From NCBI GenBank assembly GCA_017938245.1, contig JAGBBX010000033.1:1-64000 (forward strand): 64,000 nucleotides of DNA, written 5' to 3'. Positions 28,034 through 37,679 of the stretch are shown here, piece after piece; positions within the stretch are counted from its first letter, which is position 1; every line of letters starts with the position of its first letter. The DNA is from Bacteroidaceae bacterium (GTDB lineage Bacteria > Bacteroidota > Bacteroidia > Bacteroidales > Bacteroidaceae). Under the pieces are notes generated by a model. It was not told where the DNA came from, did no database searches, and saw only the letters and a program-made list of their open reading frames with translations. A program made the translations under genes and the position numbers.

Positions 28034-29626
28034 TTACATCTCGATAAATTTCTCCTCGCCATACTGTACCTGTAGCTCCTTAAGCAGGCTCTTCAGGCTG
28101 TCGGCAAGTTGCTCGGTACCCTCTTTACCATAAATATTATTAAGTTCGTTGGGGTCCTCTTGCAAGTCGAACAGTTCCCAACTGCCTTGCAGCTGCTTAC
28201 CCTGGAACTCGGTCGGTACTATGCGAATGAGTTTATAGCGCTCGGTGCGCACACCAAGATGCGGACGTACTGTGTGCTCATCGGGGAATTCGTAGTAGTG
28301 GTAGTAGAGAGCCTTGCGGTTCGCACTCCACTCTTTACCCTTGAGCAGAGGCAGAAGTGAACATCCGTGAATATCCTCGGGAACCTCTACGCCTGCAGCC
28401 TCAAGAATTGTGGGTGCATAGTCGATATTCTGCACAAGCTGTGTAATGTCGCCTTTCACGCCACCGGGCAGACGCATCAACAACGGGGTACGGAACGACT
28501 CCTCGTACATAAATCGCTTGTCGAACCATCCGTGCTCGCCCATATAAAATCCCTGGTCCGATGTATAGACGATGAGAGTATTATCCATAAGACCCTCGGC
28601 CTCGAGATAGTCGAGTACCTGTCCGATGTTCCTGTCGACCGAGTTAATCACGCGCAGATAGTCGCGCATATATTGCTGGAATTTCCAAGCGTCAAGGTCT
28701 TTGCCTTTGGGGTTCTTCTTTTTAAACTCGGCAATGACGCGGTCGTAGTGAGCATCCCAAGCAGCTTTTTGAGCCGAATCCATACGGCTGTATATTCTGC
28801 GACCGGCTGCTTCGAGGTCGGGACGCGAATGTATCTCATTCTCCTTATCGGCGAGTTTAAGGTCGTATACAAGGTCCATATCCTTTGATATAGACATATG
28901 CTGTGCAAGAGCAGCCTCGCGTCCCTCGTAGCTATCGTAGAATGTCTCGGGCAATGGGAAATTCGAGTCGCTGAAGAGTTCAAGGTCGCAGGTGTCGGGC
29001 ATCCAGGTACGATGAGGCGCCTTGTGGTGCAGAAGCAAACAGAATGGTTTGTTGGCATCACGCCCATTCTCTAACCAATCCAGAGCGAGCTCGGTTGTCA
29101 CATTTGTAGCATAACCTTTTCGTTGCACCTTCTCGCCATTGCATATAAATGTAGGATTGTAATAGTCGCCCTGACCAATGAGAATATCCCAATGGTTAAA
29201 GCCTGTAGGTTCGGATGTAAGATGCCACTTTCCAATTACGGCAGTCTCGTATCCCTGTGCCTGAAGCAGTTTGGGGAATGTCTGCTGCGAGCCATCGAAC
29301 TCGGAGCTGTTATCGGTAAATCCGTTTGCAAGGCTGTGCTTTCCTGTAAGCATACAGGCACGACTGGGGCCGCTTATCGAATTGGCAACAAAACTGTTAG
29401 TGAAGCGCACTCCGTCGGCAGCAATTCTGTCAATATTAGGAGTGTTTATGTAACGAGTATCGTAAGCACTGATAGTCTGATACGAGTGGTCGTCACACAT
29501 AATATAGAGGATATTCATTGGTTTTGTTTCCTCTTTTTTCTCTTGACAGGCACCTAATGAAAGCGCAGCTGTTCCCACCAGTGAAAGGCAAGCAATCTGT
29601 CTGATTTTACCGTTTGTGTAATCCAT
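28034..29626 (-). CDS. Serine-type sulfatase lipoprotein
   Basis: This 530-residue family S1 sulfatase has a lipoprotein signal peptide (lipobox LGAC27). Metal residues appear in MCDDHSY. The maturation motif is S85-G-P-S-R89, with Ser rather than Cys, which needs the anaerobic maturase encoded next. The segments FDLQEDPNELNNIYG, HGWFDKRFMYEESFRTPLLMR and WHLTSEPTGFNHW are typical of the S1_11 (N-acetylglucosamine-6-sulfatase-like) group. It probably acts in the periplasm or at the outer membrane on sulfated host glycans. Promoter-proximal gene of the four-gene operon. Confidence 0.92.
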   Translation of the reverse strand: MDYTNGKIRQIACLSLVGTAALSLGACQEKKEETKPMNILYIMCDDHSYQTISAYDTRYINTPNIDRIAADGVRFTNSFVANSISGPSRACMLTGKHSLANGFTDNSSEFDGSQQTFPKLLQAQGYETAVIGKWHLTSEPTGFNHWDILIGQGDYYNPTFICNGEKVQRKGYATNVTTELALDWLENGRDANKPFCLLLHHKAPHRTWMPDTCDLELFSDSNFPLPETFYDSYEGREAALAQHMSISKDMDLVYDLKLADKENEIHSRPDLEAAGRRIYSRMDSAQKAAWDAHYDRVIAEFKKKNPKGKDLDAWKFQQYMRDYLRVINSVDRNIGQVLDYLEAEGLMDNTLIVYTSDQGFYMGEHGWFDKRFMYEESFRTPLLMRLPGGVKGDITQLVQNIDYAPTILEAAGVEVPEDIHGCSLLPLLKGKEWSANRKALYYHYYEFPDEHTVRPHLGVRTERYKLIRIVPTEFQGKQLQGSWELFDLQEDPNELNNIYGKEGTEQLADSLKSLLKELQVQYGEEKFIEM

Positions 29627-29833
29627 TGCAATTGTATTATTTAGTTATTATTTGTTTTTCCACACCTATGAGACAATAAAAAGGGCCGATTTGCTCTCAT
29701 CAATCTCTAACATTGCATATTTATCTGCAAAAATAGAATAATCTGTTAAAAAAGCACTATGCTGCACTGTTTTTTTCACTCTATTTTTATTTTTTAAAGA
29801 TTATTATATAAAAATAGGTACACGTAAAATAAT

Positions 29834-29873
29834 ATCATCGGTTGACGACTCGTTTGGGTCGTCAACCGATGAT
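29834..29873. terminator. Terminator after the ROK kinase gene
   Basis: The 16-bp perfect stem ATCATCGGTTGACGAC with its complement has an 8-nt loop. It lies just past the ROK stop and before the sulfatase operon. The remaining gap 29640-29830 is A+T-rich with no gene. Confidence 0.8.
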
Positions 29874-29894
29874 ACATATAGAAATATTCCTGTA

Positions 29895-30848
29895 TTACTT
29901 CCAGCCAAGAGCCGATGCGCCAAGCACGGCAGCGTCGGCACCGGGAAGAGAAGACTTTAGAACCTTCACCTTATCTTTCCACAAGAATACGACATTCTCG
30001 TTCATTCTCTTGCGGATAGGTTCGAGGAGCAGTTCGCCTGCATTTGCAAGACCACCGAAAAGGATAATAGCCTCGGGAGCCGAGAAGGCGATGAAATTAC
30101 AGAAAGCATCACCAAGAACAGCACCTGTAAAGTCGAAAATCTCTTTCGCGAGTTTATCGCCGGCAATAGCTGCATCGAACAACATTTTTGATGTAAGCTT
30201 GTCGCACTCAATATTGCGCAACACGCTCTCGTCGGTGCGTGTACCCAACCATATTTTTGCTGTGCGCACAATACCTGTAGCCGATGCGTATGTCTCGAGA
30301 CAGTCAGCACGACCGCAACCACAAGCACGTCCCTCAAGAACGGGAGCTGTAACGTGACCAAGCTCGCCTGCAAAACCATCGTGACCATATATAAGCTGAC
30401 CGTTAGCAACGATACCGCTTCCTACACCTGTACCCAAAGTAATTACAATAAAGTCCTTCATACCCTGAGCCACACCATACTTCATCTCGCCTATTGCAGC
30501 AGCATTGGCGTCATTTGTCACCTTTGTAGGCAGACCGGTTTTCTTCTCGATTAACCAGCCCAGAGGTACAATACCCTTCCAGGGAAGATTGGCAGCATTC
30601 ACAATCTCGCCTGTGTAGTAGTTTGCCATAGGAGCACCTATACCTACACCTTCGATTTTACCCTCGCAACCATTCTCCTTTGCCAGCCTTGCAATAACCT
30701 GAGCCACCGCGTCGGTATACTCCTCTATTTCGCGATAAGCCTGTGTCTTTACAGAGTCATCCTTAGCAAGGATGTGTCCTTTTACGTCTACAAGACCAAT
30801 AACGGTATTAGTTCCGCCAAGGTCGATTCCTATTACATAGCTTTCCAT
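29895..30848 (-). CDS. ROK family sugar kinase
   Basis: This cytoplasmic ROK kinase of 317 residues acts on glucose or N-acetyl-amino sugars. An N-terminal ATP loop GIDLGGTNT, the catalytic GIGAPMANY and TNDANAAAIGE region, and a zinc motif GRACGCGRADCLETYAS are present. Substrate choice between glucose, GlcNAc and ManNAc cannot be fixed by sight. Nearby amino-sugar genes make an N-acetylglucosamine role plausible. Separate transcription from the sulfatase operon is suggested by the hairpin at 29834. Confidence 0.9.
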   Translation of the reverse strand: MESYVIGIDLGGTNTVIGLVDVKGHILAKDDSVKTQAYREIEEYTDAVAQVIARLAKENGCEGKIEGVGIGAPMANYYTGEIVNAANLPWKGIVPLGWLIEKKTGLPTKVTNDANAAAIGEMKYGVAQGMKDFIVITLGTGVGSGIVANGQLIYGHDGFAGELGHVTAPVLEGRACGCGRADCLETYASATGIVRTAKIWLGTRTDESVLRNIECDKLTSKMLFDAAIAGDKLAKEIFDFTGAVLGDAFCNFIAFSAPEAIILFGGLANAGELLLEPIRKRMNENVVFLWKDKVKVLKSSLPGADAAVLGASALGWK

Positions 30849-31073
30849 AAAAAACTTTTAAATATTTGGTTAGTTAGTATTTCTATTCCAATGATTCCGC
30901 GAATGTATATATTTTTTTTTATTTTCCGAGCTAATAATGCTAAAAATACAAAAAAAGAGATAAAATAGTTTTAATCTTCAAAATAGTTACTTACCTTTGT
31001 AATCGTAAACAAGCAAAAAAAACGGTTCCTAACAAAATAAACACATATAAACCTAATTAATAACTTTATCACA

Positions 31074-32753
31074 ATGAACTTTAAGAAATTTTTAGTTTCT
31101 GCATTTGTTGCAGTAATGGCTTTTGCCGCTACCACAGCACAGGCACAGTCATTGTCCCCCTCTACCAAATGGCATTGGGACAAAGGTACCATCGTTGTTG
31201 AGACTCCCGAGCGTCCTGCCGGCCAGGAGCACGTATTGAATCTTGCAACTGCTCCTATCAAGACTGTACGTGTAGCTTTCGTAGGTCTTGGAATGCGTGG
31301 TCCTTGGGCCGTTATGCGTTTCTGCCGCATCCCCGGTGTTGAGATTGTAGCTCTTTGCGACTATGAGGAGGCTCGCGCTGAGGCTCTTCAGAAGGAGTTG
31401 CGTCAAGCAGGCCTTGCTCCCGCCGATATATACTATGGCGAGAAAGGTTACGAGGAACTTTGCAAGCGTCCCGACATTGACCTTGTTTACATTGCCACAG
31501 ATTGGAACCACCACTATCCCGTAGCAAAGTTTGCGATGGAGAATGGCAAGCACGCTGCTATCGAGGTGCCCTCGGCTATGAACCTCGAGCAGTGCTGGAG
31601 CCTTATCGACCTTGCCGAGAAGACACGTCTACACTGCTTCATCCTTGAGAACTGCTGCTACGACGAGTACGAGATGAATGCACTTGCAATGGCACAGGAC
31701 GGTATCTTCGGTGAGATTATCCGCGCCGAGGGTGCTTACATCCACGCTCTTGATATGTTCTGGAAGGACTATTGGAAAGATCCCAATGACAACGATGTTG
31801 ACAACCTTCACTGGCGTCTGAAATACAATATGGAGAACCGTGGCGACCTTTACGCTACACACGGCCTTGGCCCCGTTGCACAGTGTATGAACATTCACCG
31901 TGGTGACCGCTTCACAACACTTGTTGCTATGGACACCGAGAGCTTCTTTGGAAAAGATTACGTTAAGAATTTGACCGGCAAAGAGTGCAAGGAGTTCCGC
32001 AACGGCGACCACACAACAACTCTTATGCGTACAGCACAGGGTAAGGTTGTCGAGATTCAGCACAACGTAATGACTCCCCAGCCCTACAACCGTCTCTTTA
32101 AGCTCACAGGTACAAAGGGTTACGCTACAAAGTATCCCACACCTGCATTTGCTCTCTCGGGCGAGGCTCTCAAGGGCACAGGTGCTCCCCAAATGGACAA
32201 CCTCAATGCACACGGCTTTATGAACCCAGCTCAGAAACAGGCTCTTGAGAAGAAATACTACCACCCCATCCTCACCAAGTATGTCGAGAAGGGTCGCGAG
32301 CTTGGCCACGGTGGTATGGACTTCGTAATGGACTCTCGTCTTGTTTACTGCTTGCAGAATGGTCTTCCCCTTGATATGGACGTATACGATATGGCTGAGT
32401 GGTGCTGCCTTGGCGAGCTCGGCACATTATCAATGGATAACAACTGTGCAGCAGTTACATTCCCCGACTTTACACGCGGACACTGGAACGACCAAAAGGG
32501 TTACAAGCACGCATATGCTTCAGCTGAGCAGGAGGCTGCTACAGAGGCTGAGGCTGAGGCTTACAGTGCTGCACATAAAGAGGTAACTGCTAAGAAGAAC
32601 CTTTGGGCTCTCTACGATGCAGTAAAGGCTGCTAAGGCTGCCGGCGATGCAAAGGCAGAGGCTAAGGCACAGAAGAAGCTCAACTCAGCTAAGGCATCAG
32701 CCAAGAAGGATATTGCAAAGGCTGTAAAGAAGGCTCTTGCTGCAAAGAAGTAA
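31074..32753 (+). CDS. Gfo/Idh/MocA family protein, GH109-like, with Ala/Lys-rich tail
   Basis: This exported protein of 559 residues has a signal peptide (1-24), then a Rossmann domain (VAFVGLGMRGPWAVMRF, VEIVALCDYEEARAEAL) and a C-terminal oxidoreductase domain (about 190-470). It resembles family GH109 NAD-dependent alpha-N-acetylgalactosaminidases. Beyond about residue 480 it carries an 80-residue tail rich in Ala, Lys and Glu (a likely helix or coiled coil) that the family does not usually have. Catalytic residues cannot be assigned by eye. A -7-like TACCTTTG lies at 30992-30999. Confidence 0.78.
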   Translation: MNFKKFLVSAFVAVMAFAATTAQAQSLSPSTKWHWDKGTIVVETPERPAGQEHVLNLATAPIKTVRVAFVGLGMRGPWAVMRFCRIPGVEIVALCDYEEARAEALQKELRQAGLAPADIYYGEKGYEELCKRPDIDLVYIATDWNHHYPVAKFAMENGKHAAIEVPSAMNLEQCWSLIDLAEKTRLHCFILENCCYDEYEMNALAMAQDGIFGEIIRAEGAYIHALDMFWKDYWKDPNDNDVDNLHWRLKYNMENRGDLYATHGLGPVAQCMNIHRGDRFTTLVAMDTESFFGKDYVKNLTGKECKEFRNGDHTTTLMRTAQGKVVEIQHNVMTPQPYNRLFKLTGTKGYATKYPTPAFALSGEALKGTGAPQMDNLNAHGFMNPAQKQALEKKYYHPILTKYVEKGRELGHGGMDFVMDSRLVYCLQNGLPLDMDVYDMAEWCCLGELGTLSMDNNCAAVTFPDFTRGHWNDQKGYKHAYASAEQEAATEAEAEAYSAAHKEVTAKKNLWALYDAVKAAKAAGDAKAEAKAQKKLNSAKASAKKDIAKAVKKALAAKK

Positions 32754-32776
32754 TACTCGGTTAAGATATTACATAC

Positions 32777-32815
32777 AAAATAGACAGGTTCAGGGCGAAC
32801 CTGTCTATTTTTTTA
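32777..32815. terminator. Terminator after the GH109-like gene
   Basis: The 15-bp stem AAAATAGACAGGTTC and its complement has a 5-nt loop and T-run. The stretch 32820-33015 has no gene. Confidence 0.85.
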
Positions 32816-33015
32816 TACTCCTTTAAGAGATAAGAACTTACGTTATCGCAGACTAATTCAGACCTATTGGAACATTACGAGCACAGCGAGTACTACACCT
32901 ACAGGCGAATATTTTATTCATTAATCACTATTGATTTTCTTCGGACACCATCAATAAATAAACGACGTGAGAACAACAAAGTTCCACGCCGTTTGTTTAT
33001 ATCCAAAAGACTAAT

Positions 33016-34206
33016 TTACTTAATAACGCCAAGCTCTTTTCCTACCTTGATAAAGGCTGCTATCGCACGGTCGAGGTGCTCGGTCTCATGTCCTGCCGAA
33101 AGCTGAACGCGTATACGTGCCTGTCCCTTAGGAACAACAGGATAATAGAATCCTGTTACGAAGATACCCTCCTCGGCCATTTTAGATGCAAACACCTGCG
33201 AGAGCTTTGCATCGTAGAGCATCACTGCACAGATAGCCGACTGTGTAGGCTTGATATCGAATCCCGCAGCCATCATCTTATCGCGGAAATAGTTTACATT
33301 GGCCTGCAGCTTATCGTGCAGAGCATCGCTCTCGCCAAGCATCTTGAACATCTCGATAGATGCACCAACCACCGAAGGAGGCAGTGAATTTGAGAAGAGA
33401 TAGGGACGCGAACGCTGACGAAGCATATCAATAATCTCCTTGCGGCCTGTTGTAAAGCCGCCCACAGCACCACCAAATGCCTTACCGAGTGTTCCTGTAA
33501 ATATATCGATGCGGCCATAGCAATCGAACTGCTCGGCAACACCACGACCTGTTGCACCAACCACACCGGCCGAGTGACTCTCGTCGACCATTACAAGGGC
33601 ATCGTATTTCTCGGCAAGGTCGCAAATCTTATCCATAGGAGCCACATTACCATCCATAGAGAATACACCATCGGTAACGATAATGCGGAAACGCTGAGCC
33701 TGAGCCTCTTGCAAACGACGCTCCAGGTCGGCCATATCGGCATTGGCATAACGGTAACGCTGGGCCTTGCAAAGACGTACACCATCGATAATGGACGCGT
33801 GATTCAATGAGTCGGAGATAATGGCATCTTCGGCTGTAAAGAGCGGTTCGAACACACCACCGTTAGCATCGAAGCAAGCTGCATAAAGGATTGTATCATC
33901 GGTCTTGAAATAGTCGGCAATAGCCTTCTCCAATACCTTATGCCGGTCTTGAGTACCACAGATGAAGCGCACCGATGACATACCGAAGCCACGCTCACGC
34001 ATAGCCTCCTCGGCAGCCTTTATAAGACGAGGATTGTTTGCCAATCCAAGATAGTTATTCGCGCAGAAATTAAGCGCCTTAGAACCATCTTCAAGGGTAA
34101 TCTCGGCAGCCTGCTGCGAAGCAATATTACGTTCTCTCTTGTAAAGACCCGCCTCATCTATTGCAGCGAGTTCATTCTGTAGATGCTGTTGAAATTTTCC
34201 GTACAT
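33016..34206 (-). CDS. kbl: 2-amino-3-ketobutyrate CoA ligase
   Basis: This PLP enzyme of the alpha-oxoamine synthase family splits 2-amino-3-oxobutanoate with CoA into glycine and acetyl-CoA. The PLP lysine lies in FTGTLGKAFGGAVGG, with DESHSAGVVG (PLP-binding Asp) before it. I chose the start at 34206 (MYGKFQQHL, 396 residues), the standard length. It is divergent from the threonine dehydrogenase gene; together they form the threonine-to-glycine path. The -7-like TATATTCG on the minus strand is at 34263-34256. Confidence 0.95.
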   Translation of the reverse strand: MYGKFQQHLQNELAAIDEAGLYKRERNIASQQAAEITLEDGSKALNFCANNYLGLANNPRLIKAAEEAMRERGFGMSSVRFICGTQDRHKVLEKAIADYFKTDDTILYAACFDANGGVFEPLFTAEDAIISDSLNHASIIDGVRLCKAQRYRYANADMADLERRLQEAQAQRFRIIVTDGVFSMDGNVAPMDKICDLAEKYDALVMVDESHSAGVVGATGRGVAEQFDCYGRIDIFTGTLGKAFGGAVGGFTTGRKEIIDMLRQRSRPYLFSNSLPPSVVGASIEMFKMLGESDALHDKLQANVNYFRDKMMAAGFDIKPTQSAICAVMLYDAKLSQVFASKMAEEGIFVTGFYYPVVPKGQARIRVQLSAGHETEHLDRAIAAFIKVGKELGVIK

Positions 34207-34461
34207 AGTTGTATAATAATTTATGGGTTGTTTATAAATACTATCATTCAATTTGCGAATATACTCTTTTTTAAAAAAAGTAGGATATTTTTTCACATAA
34301 AAAAACAATGTTTTTATAATGTTTCATATAATTAAAAAATTATTCAAAAAAATGCTAAAAGGGATGTAAATAAAGAAAAAATAGATGTATATTCGCAAAG
34401 ACTATATTAAAGTCTAAACAGACAAACTAACAGAATTACGAATCTAAAACTCTGATACCAA

Positions 34462-35418
34462 ATGAAAAATGTTCTTATCATCGGTTCAACCGGTCAAATC
34501 GGTTCCGAGCTTACAATGACATTACGCAAACAGATTCCCGACGGGAACGTAGTAGCAGGTTACATTCGCGGAGCAGAGCCTAAAGGCGAACTTCTTGAGA
34601 GCGGTCCCTCGGCCGTTGCAAATGTTTGCGATGCAGCACAACTCGCCGAAGTTGTTTCTAAATATAAGATAGACACAATCTACAATCTTGCAGCGCTTCT
34701 CTCGGCTGTTGCCGAGGCAAAGCCTCTGCTTGCCTGGGATATCCAGATGAACGGACTCATTAACATCCTGGAGATTGCACGTGAGAAGAAGTGTGCGGTG
34801 TTTACCCCAAGTTCAATAGGTTCATTCGGCCCCAACACGCCTCGCGTCAACACCCCACAGGATACTATACAGCGTCCCCGTACAATGTATGGTGTTACAA
34901 AAGTGGCAACCGAGCTTCTTAGCGACTACTACCACACAAAATATGGTGTAGACACACGCGCTGTACGTTTCCCGGGACTTATATCTAATGTAACCCTCCC
35001 CGGCGGTGGAACAACAGACTATGCTGTTGAAATTTACTACGCCGCAGTAAAGGGTGAGGATTTTGCCTGCCCCATCAAGGCCGGAACATTTATGGATATG
35101 ATGTATATGCCCGACGCACTTAAGGCTGCAATTGACATTATGAATGCCGACCCCTCGCGTCTCGTTCACCGCAATGCATTTAACGTTGCTTCTATGAGTT
35201 TCGACCCCGAGATTATAAAAAATGCCATCCTAAAATATATTCCCGACTTTAAGATGCACTACGTCGACGACCCCGTTCGCCAGGCTATTGCCGAGTCGTG
35301 GCCCGACAAGATGGACGACAGTTGTGCACGCGAGGAGTGGGATTGGGCTCCCAGCTACGACCTCGACAGTATGACTGTGGATATGATAAAAGTGCTACGC
35401 GAACGTTACGGAAAGTAA
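34462..35418 (+). CDS. L-threonine 3-dehydrogenase (SDR/epimerase type)
   Basis: This NAD-dependent extended SDR of 318 residues starts with VLIIGSTGQIGSEL (Rossmann motif) and has the catalytic S...YxxxK in TPSSIGSFGPNTP and TMYGVTKVATE. This family oxidises threonine to 2-amino-3-oxobutanoate, the substrate of the adjacent kbl product. It differs from the zinc-dependent E. coli Tdh. The divergent arrangement with kbl supports the assignment. The -7-like TATATTCG is at 34388-34395. Confidence 0.92.
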   Translation: MKNVLIIGSTGQIGSELTMTLRKQIPDGNVVAGYIRGAEPKGELLESGPSAVANVCDAAQLAEVVSKYKIDTIYNLAALLSAVAEAKPLLAWDIQMNGLINILEIAREKKCAVFTPSSIGSFGPNTPRVNTPQDTIQRPRTMYGVTKVATELLSDYYHTKYGVDTRAVRFPGLISNVTLPGGGTTDYAVEIYYAAVKGEDFACPIKAGTFMDMMYMPDALKAAIDIMNADPSRLVHRNAFNVASMSFDPEIIKNAILKYIPDFKMHYVDDPVRQAIAESWPDKMDDSCAREEWDWAPSYDLDSMTVDMIKVLRERYGK

Positions 35419-35434
35419 ACAATATATTTCTTTA

Positions 35435-35482
35435 TACAAACAACAAGGACTAACCGGTGCAGGTTAGTCCTTGTTGTTTGTA
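35435..35482. terminator. Bidirectional terminator
   Basis: The perfect 21-bp stem (35435-35455 with 35462-35482) and 6-nt loop lie between tdh and the convergent nadA. Confidence 0.9.
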
Positions 35483-35491
35483 TGCTATTAT

Positions 35492-36484
35492 TTACTTTTT
35501 AATCTTCGCAGAAATTTCGAGCATTCTTTCGATAGGCAATTTTGCTCTCTCGCGCAGCTGCTCGTCGAGTTCCACAAAAGGCCACTCATATTTAAGACAG
35601 TTATAAAGCTTTTCCAGGGTATTCAGACGCATATAGGCACACTCGTTGCAGGCGCAGCTGCCACTCATCGGAGGCACAGGAATAAAATTCTTCTCGGGGC
35701 AGCGTTTCTGCATCTCGTGCAAGATGCCGCTCTCGGTCGCCACAATAAATGTATTACATTCATCTTTCTGTGCAAATGAGAGTATTGCTGCTGTAGAGCC
35801 TACATAATCGGCAAGTGCAAGCACACTGTTCTTACACTCGGGATGAGCAAGTACCTTAGCACCGGGATTAGCAGCCTTCAGCCCGACAATCTTCTCGACC
35901 GAGAATTGTTCGTGAACGTGACATCCACCATTCCACAATAGCATATTGCGTCCTGTAACGGCATTCAGATAACCTCCGAGATTCTTGTCGGGAGCAAAGA
36001 TTATCTTTTCGTCGGCAGGCAGGCTGTCGACAATCTCGCGAGCATTGGACGATGTAACAACAATATCGGTGTGCGCCTTTACCGCTGCCGAGGTATTTAC
36101 GTAGGCAAGCACTTTATATCCCGGATGCTCCTCTTTGAACTTTGCAAGTTCATCGGCGGGACAGCTGTCGGCAAGTGAACAACCGGCATTAAGGTCGGGA
36201 AGAAGCACTTTTTTGTCGGGGCAAAGAATCTTGTTTGTCTCGGCCATAAAATGCACACCGCACATTACGATTATATCGGCTGTGGTCTTTGCTGCCTGCT
36301 GAGCAAGGGCAAGGCTGTCGCCCACAAAATCGGCAACATCCTGAATCTCATTGCGAGTATAATAGTGCCCCATTATAACAGCATTCTTCTCGGCGCACAG
36401 ACGGCGTATCTCTTTCTTAAGGTCAATCTCGGCGGGAATAGGCTCGTCGATGTAACCTTTCTCTTTCCATTCACTCTTTATCAT
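35492..36484 (-). CDS. nadA: Quinolinate synthase A
   Basis: This [4Fe-4S] enzyme condenses iminoaspartate with dihydroxyacetone phosphate to quinolinate, in NAD synthesis. It has IMGHYYTRNEIQDVADFVGDSL, MCGVHFMAETNKIL, and cluster cysteines in CGVHFM, NGGCHVHEQF and SCACNECAYM. I chose the start at 36484 (MIKSEWKEKG), giving 330 residues, close to the usual size. nadB and nadC are not in the window. Confidence 0.95.
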   Translation of the reverse strand: MIKSEWKEKGYIDEPIPAEIDLKKEIRRLCAEKNAVIMGHYYTRNEIQDVADFVGDSLALAQQAAKTTADIIVMCGVHFMAETNKILCPDKKVLLPDLNAGCSLADSCPADELAKFKEEHPGYKVLAYVNTSAAVKAHTDIVVTSSNAREIVDSLPADEKIIFAPDKNLGGYLNAVTGRNMLLWNGGCHVHEQFSVEKIVGLKAANPGAKVLAHPECKNSVLALADYVGSTAAILSFAQKDECNTFIVATESGILHEMQKRCPEKNFIPVPPMSGSCACNECAYMRLNTLEKLYNCLKYEWPFVELDEQLRERAKLPIERMLEISAKIKK

Positions 36485-36564
36485 TATGACTATTATTTTA
36501 TTCGTTAGTATTTGTCGCAAAGTTAGTGATTTTCCTGCACAACAATTCTTCTCATTAATTTTTT

Positions 36565-37110
36565 TTACAGATTCATCGAAAAATGTACTCCGCAACCGCC
36601 ATCGGGTGTAGCAAAGGGAGACAACGAGATATTATGTTTGCGAGCGTATGGCGTTGTAAGCAACACTGCGCTCGCAGTGCCTATTGCTGCACCCGCCAAC
36701 ACATCCCAAGCATCGTGCTGCTTGCAGTAGACACGCCCCCACCCCACGTATGCCGCAACAGCGTATGCTGGAGCACCCCACTTCCAGCCGTAGCGTTGCT
36801 GCAAAAAAGAAGCACCCACAAAGGCAACGCCCGTGTGGTTAGACGGGAAAGAGTGGTTATCGCTTCCGTCGGGACGGCGTTTCTTCACCGTATATTTCAG
36901 CAGATAGGTTGTTGCAACCGTCAATGCCCCCGACTCGAGGTGCTGCAAAAGGCCTTTATAATCGCCCTCGGCAAGCGAGACTACTCCACCCACCCCCGAA
37001 GGCAGGAACATAAGAATATCGGTAGAGGTCTCTACTACGCTTCGGCTCTGCGCCCTGGAGCATACAGGCAACACCGCAAACAGGATTAATATATAAATTA
37101 TTTTCTTCAT
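36565..37110 (-). CDS. PAP2 family phosphatase
   Basis: This 181-residue exported or membrane PAP2-type acid phosphatase has a signal peptide (1-20, ending CSRA). The three phosphatase motifs are KKRRPDGSDNHSFPSNHTG (K-x-R-P and PSNH) and GWGRVYCKQHDAWDV (R-x5-H-x3-D). Possible substrates are lipid phosphates, including lipid A or undecaprenyl diphosphate. The gene lies 81 nt upstream of nadA with no terminator between them, so they could be co-transcribed. Confidence 0.88.
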   Translation of the reverse strand: MKKIIYILILFAVLPVCSRAQSRSVVETSTDILMFLPSGVGGVVSLAEGDYKGLLQHLESGALTVATTYLLKYTVKKRRPDGSDNHSFPSNHTGVAFVGASFLQQRYGWKWGAPAYAVAAYVGWGRVYCKQHDAWDVLAGAAIGTASAVLLTTPYARKHNISLSPFATPDGGCGVHFSMNL

Positions 37111-37204
37111 TATAAATGAATACGATTTACCGCAAAGGTATAATATTTAGATTCATAAGCAAAAGAGAAACAGAGGATTTTAAATACCCCCCGGCCAAAA
37201 ACAC

Positions 37205-37238
37205 GAAAACAGACCGATGTGCAATCGACCTGTTTTCA
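37205..37238. terminator. Stem-loop in the gap before feoAB
   Basis: GAAAACAG pairs with CTGTTTTC, with more pairs inside (CCGAT with ATCG). It lies between PAP2 and feoAB. The rest of 37111-37679 has no gene apart from the promoter region reported separately; an open frame at 37116-37331 looks random. Confidence 0.5.
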
Positions 37239-37563
37239 TATAAAGCTAAAGATAACAATTCTTTGCCCTCGGATGTCTCACGACAGCCTTTTGGTTGGAT
37301 AATACCCCGGGCGCTATTTAAAATTTACTAACATCACTTATGGTTACTCACTTTGTGGACAAAAGCAATACGACAAAAGCAGCATATCATCCACATTGCA
37401 AAATTACATTGTATATTACTGCAAAAAAATCGTCATAAATAATTATTTTAGCATTAAAGCAGTAGCAACATATTGGTAAAATGAGTAATTTTATGCACTT
37501 TGCAACATATCATAAATAACAACAAGTGACTATTATACTATAATAATTAACACCATATAGCTA

Positions 37564-37606
37564 TTGCCGAAAACAGCTACAAATGTTAATTTTGCAAAGC
37601 AAAATT
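37564..37606 (+). promoter_or_regulatory. feoAB promoter with overlapping palindrome
   Basis: TTG (37564-37566) is separated by 20 nt from TAATTTTG (37587-37594), a Bacteroidetes -7 box. The -7 box lies inside the palindrome AATTTTGC-AAA-GCAAAATT (37588-37606). A repressor bound there would cover the promoter; an iron-responsive regulator is a guess from the gene served. Confidence 0.5.
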
Positions 37607-37679
37607 TTCGACGGCGCTAAAAAGTGACACAAACAAGACGATTAACAGTGCCGGCGAACAGACAAAAAGAGTCTAAAGA

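Noticed and set aside
31629-32309. Long open frame antisense to the Gfo/Idh-like gene (226 codons)
   Set aside because: The plus-strand gene is well supported by signal peptide and Rossmann motifs. The antisense product is Val/Leu/Cys-rich with no motif and reflects codon bias of the real gene.
37116-37331. Short open frame in the gap before feoAB
   Set aside because: No recognisable domain and a composition typical of non-coding DNA; it also spans a clear stem-loop at 37205-37238.
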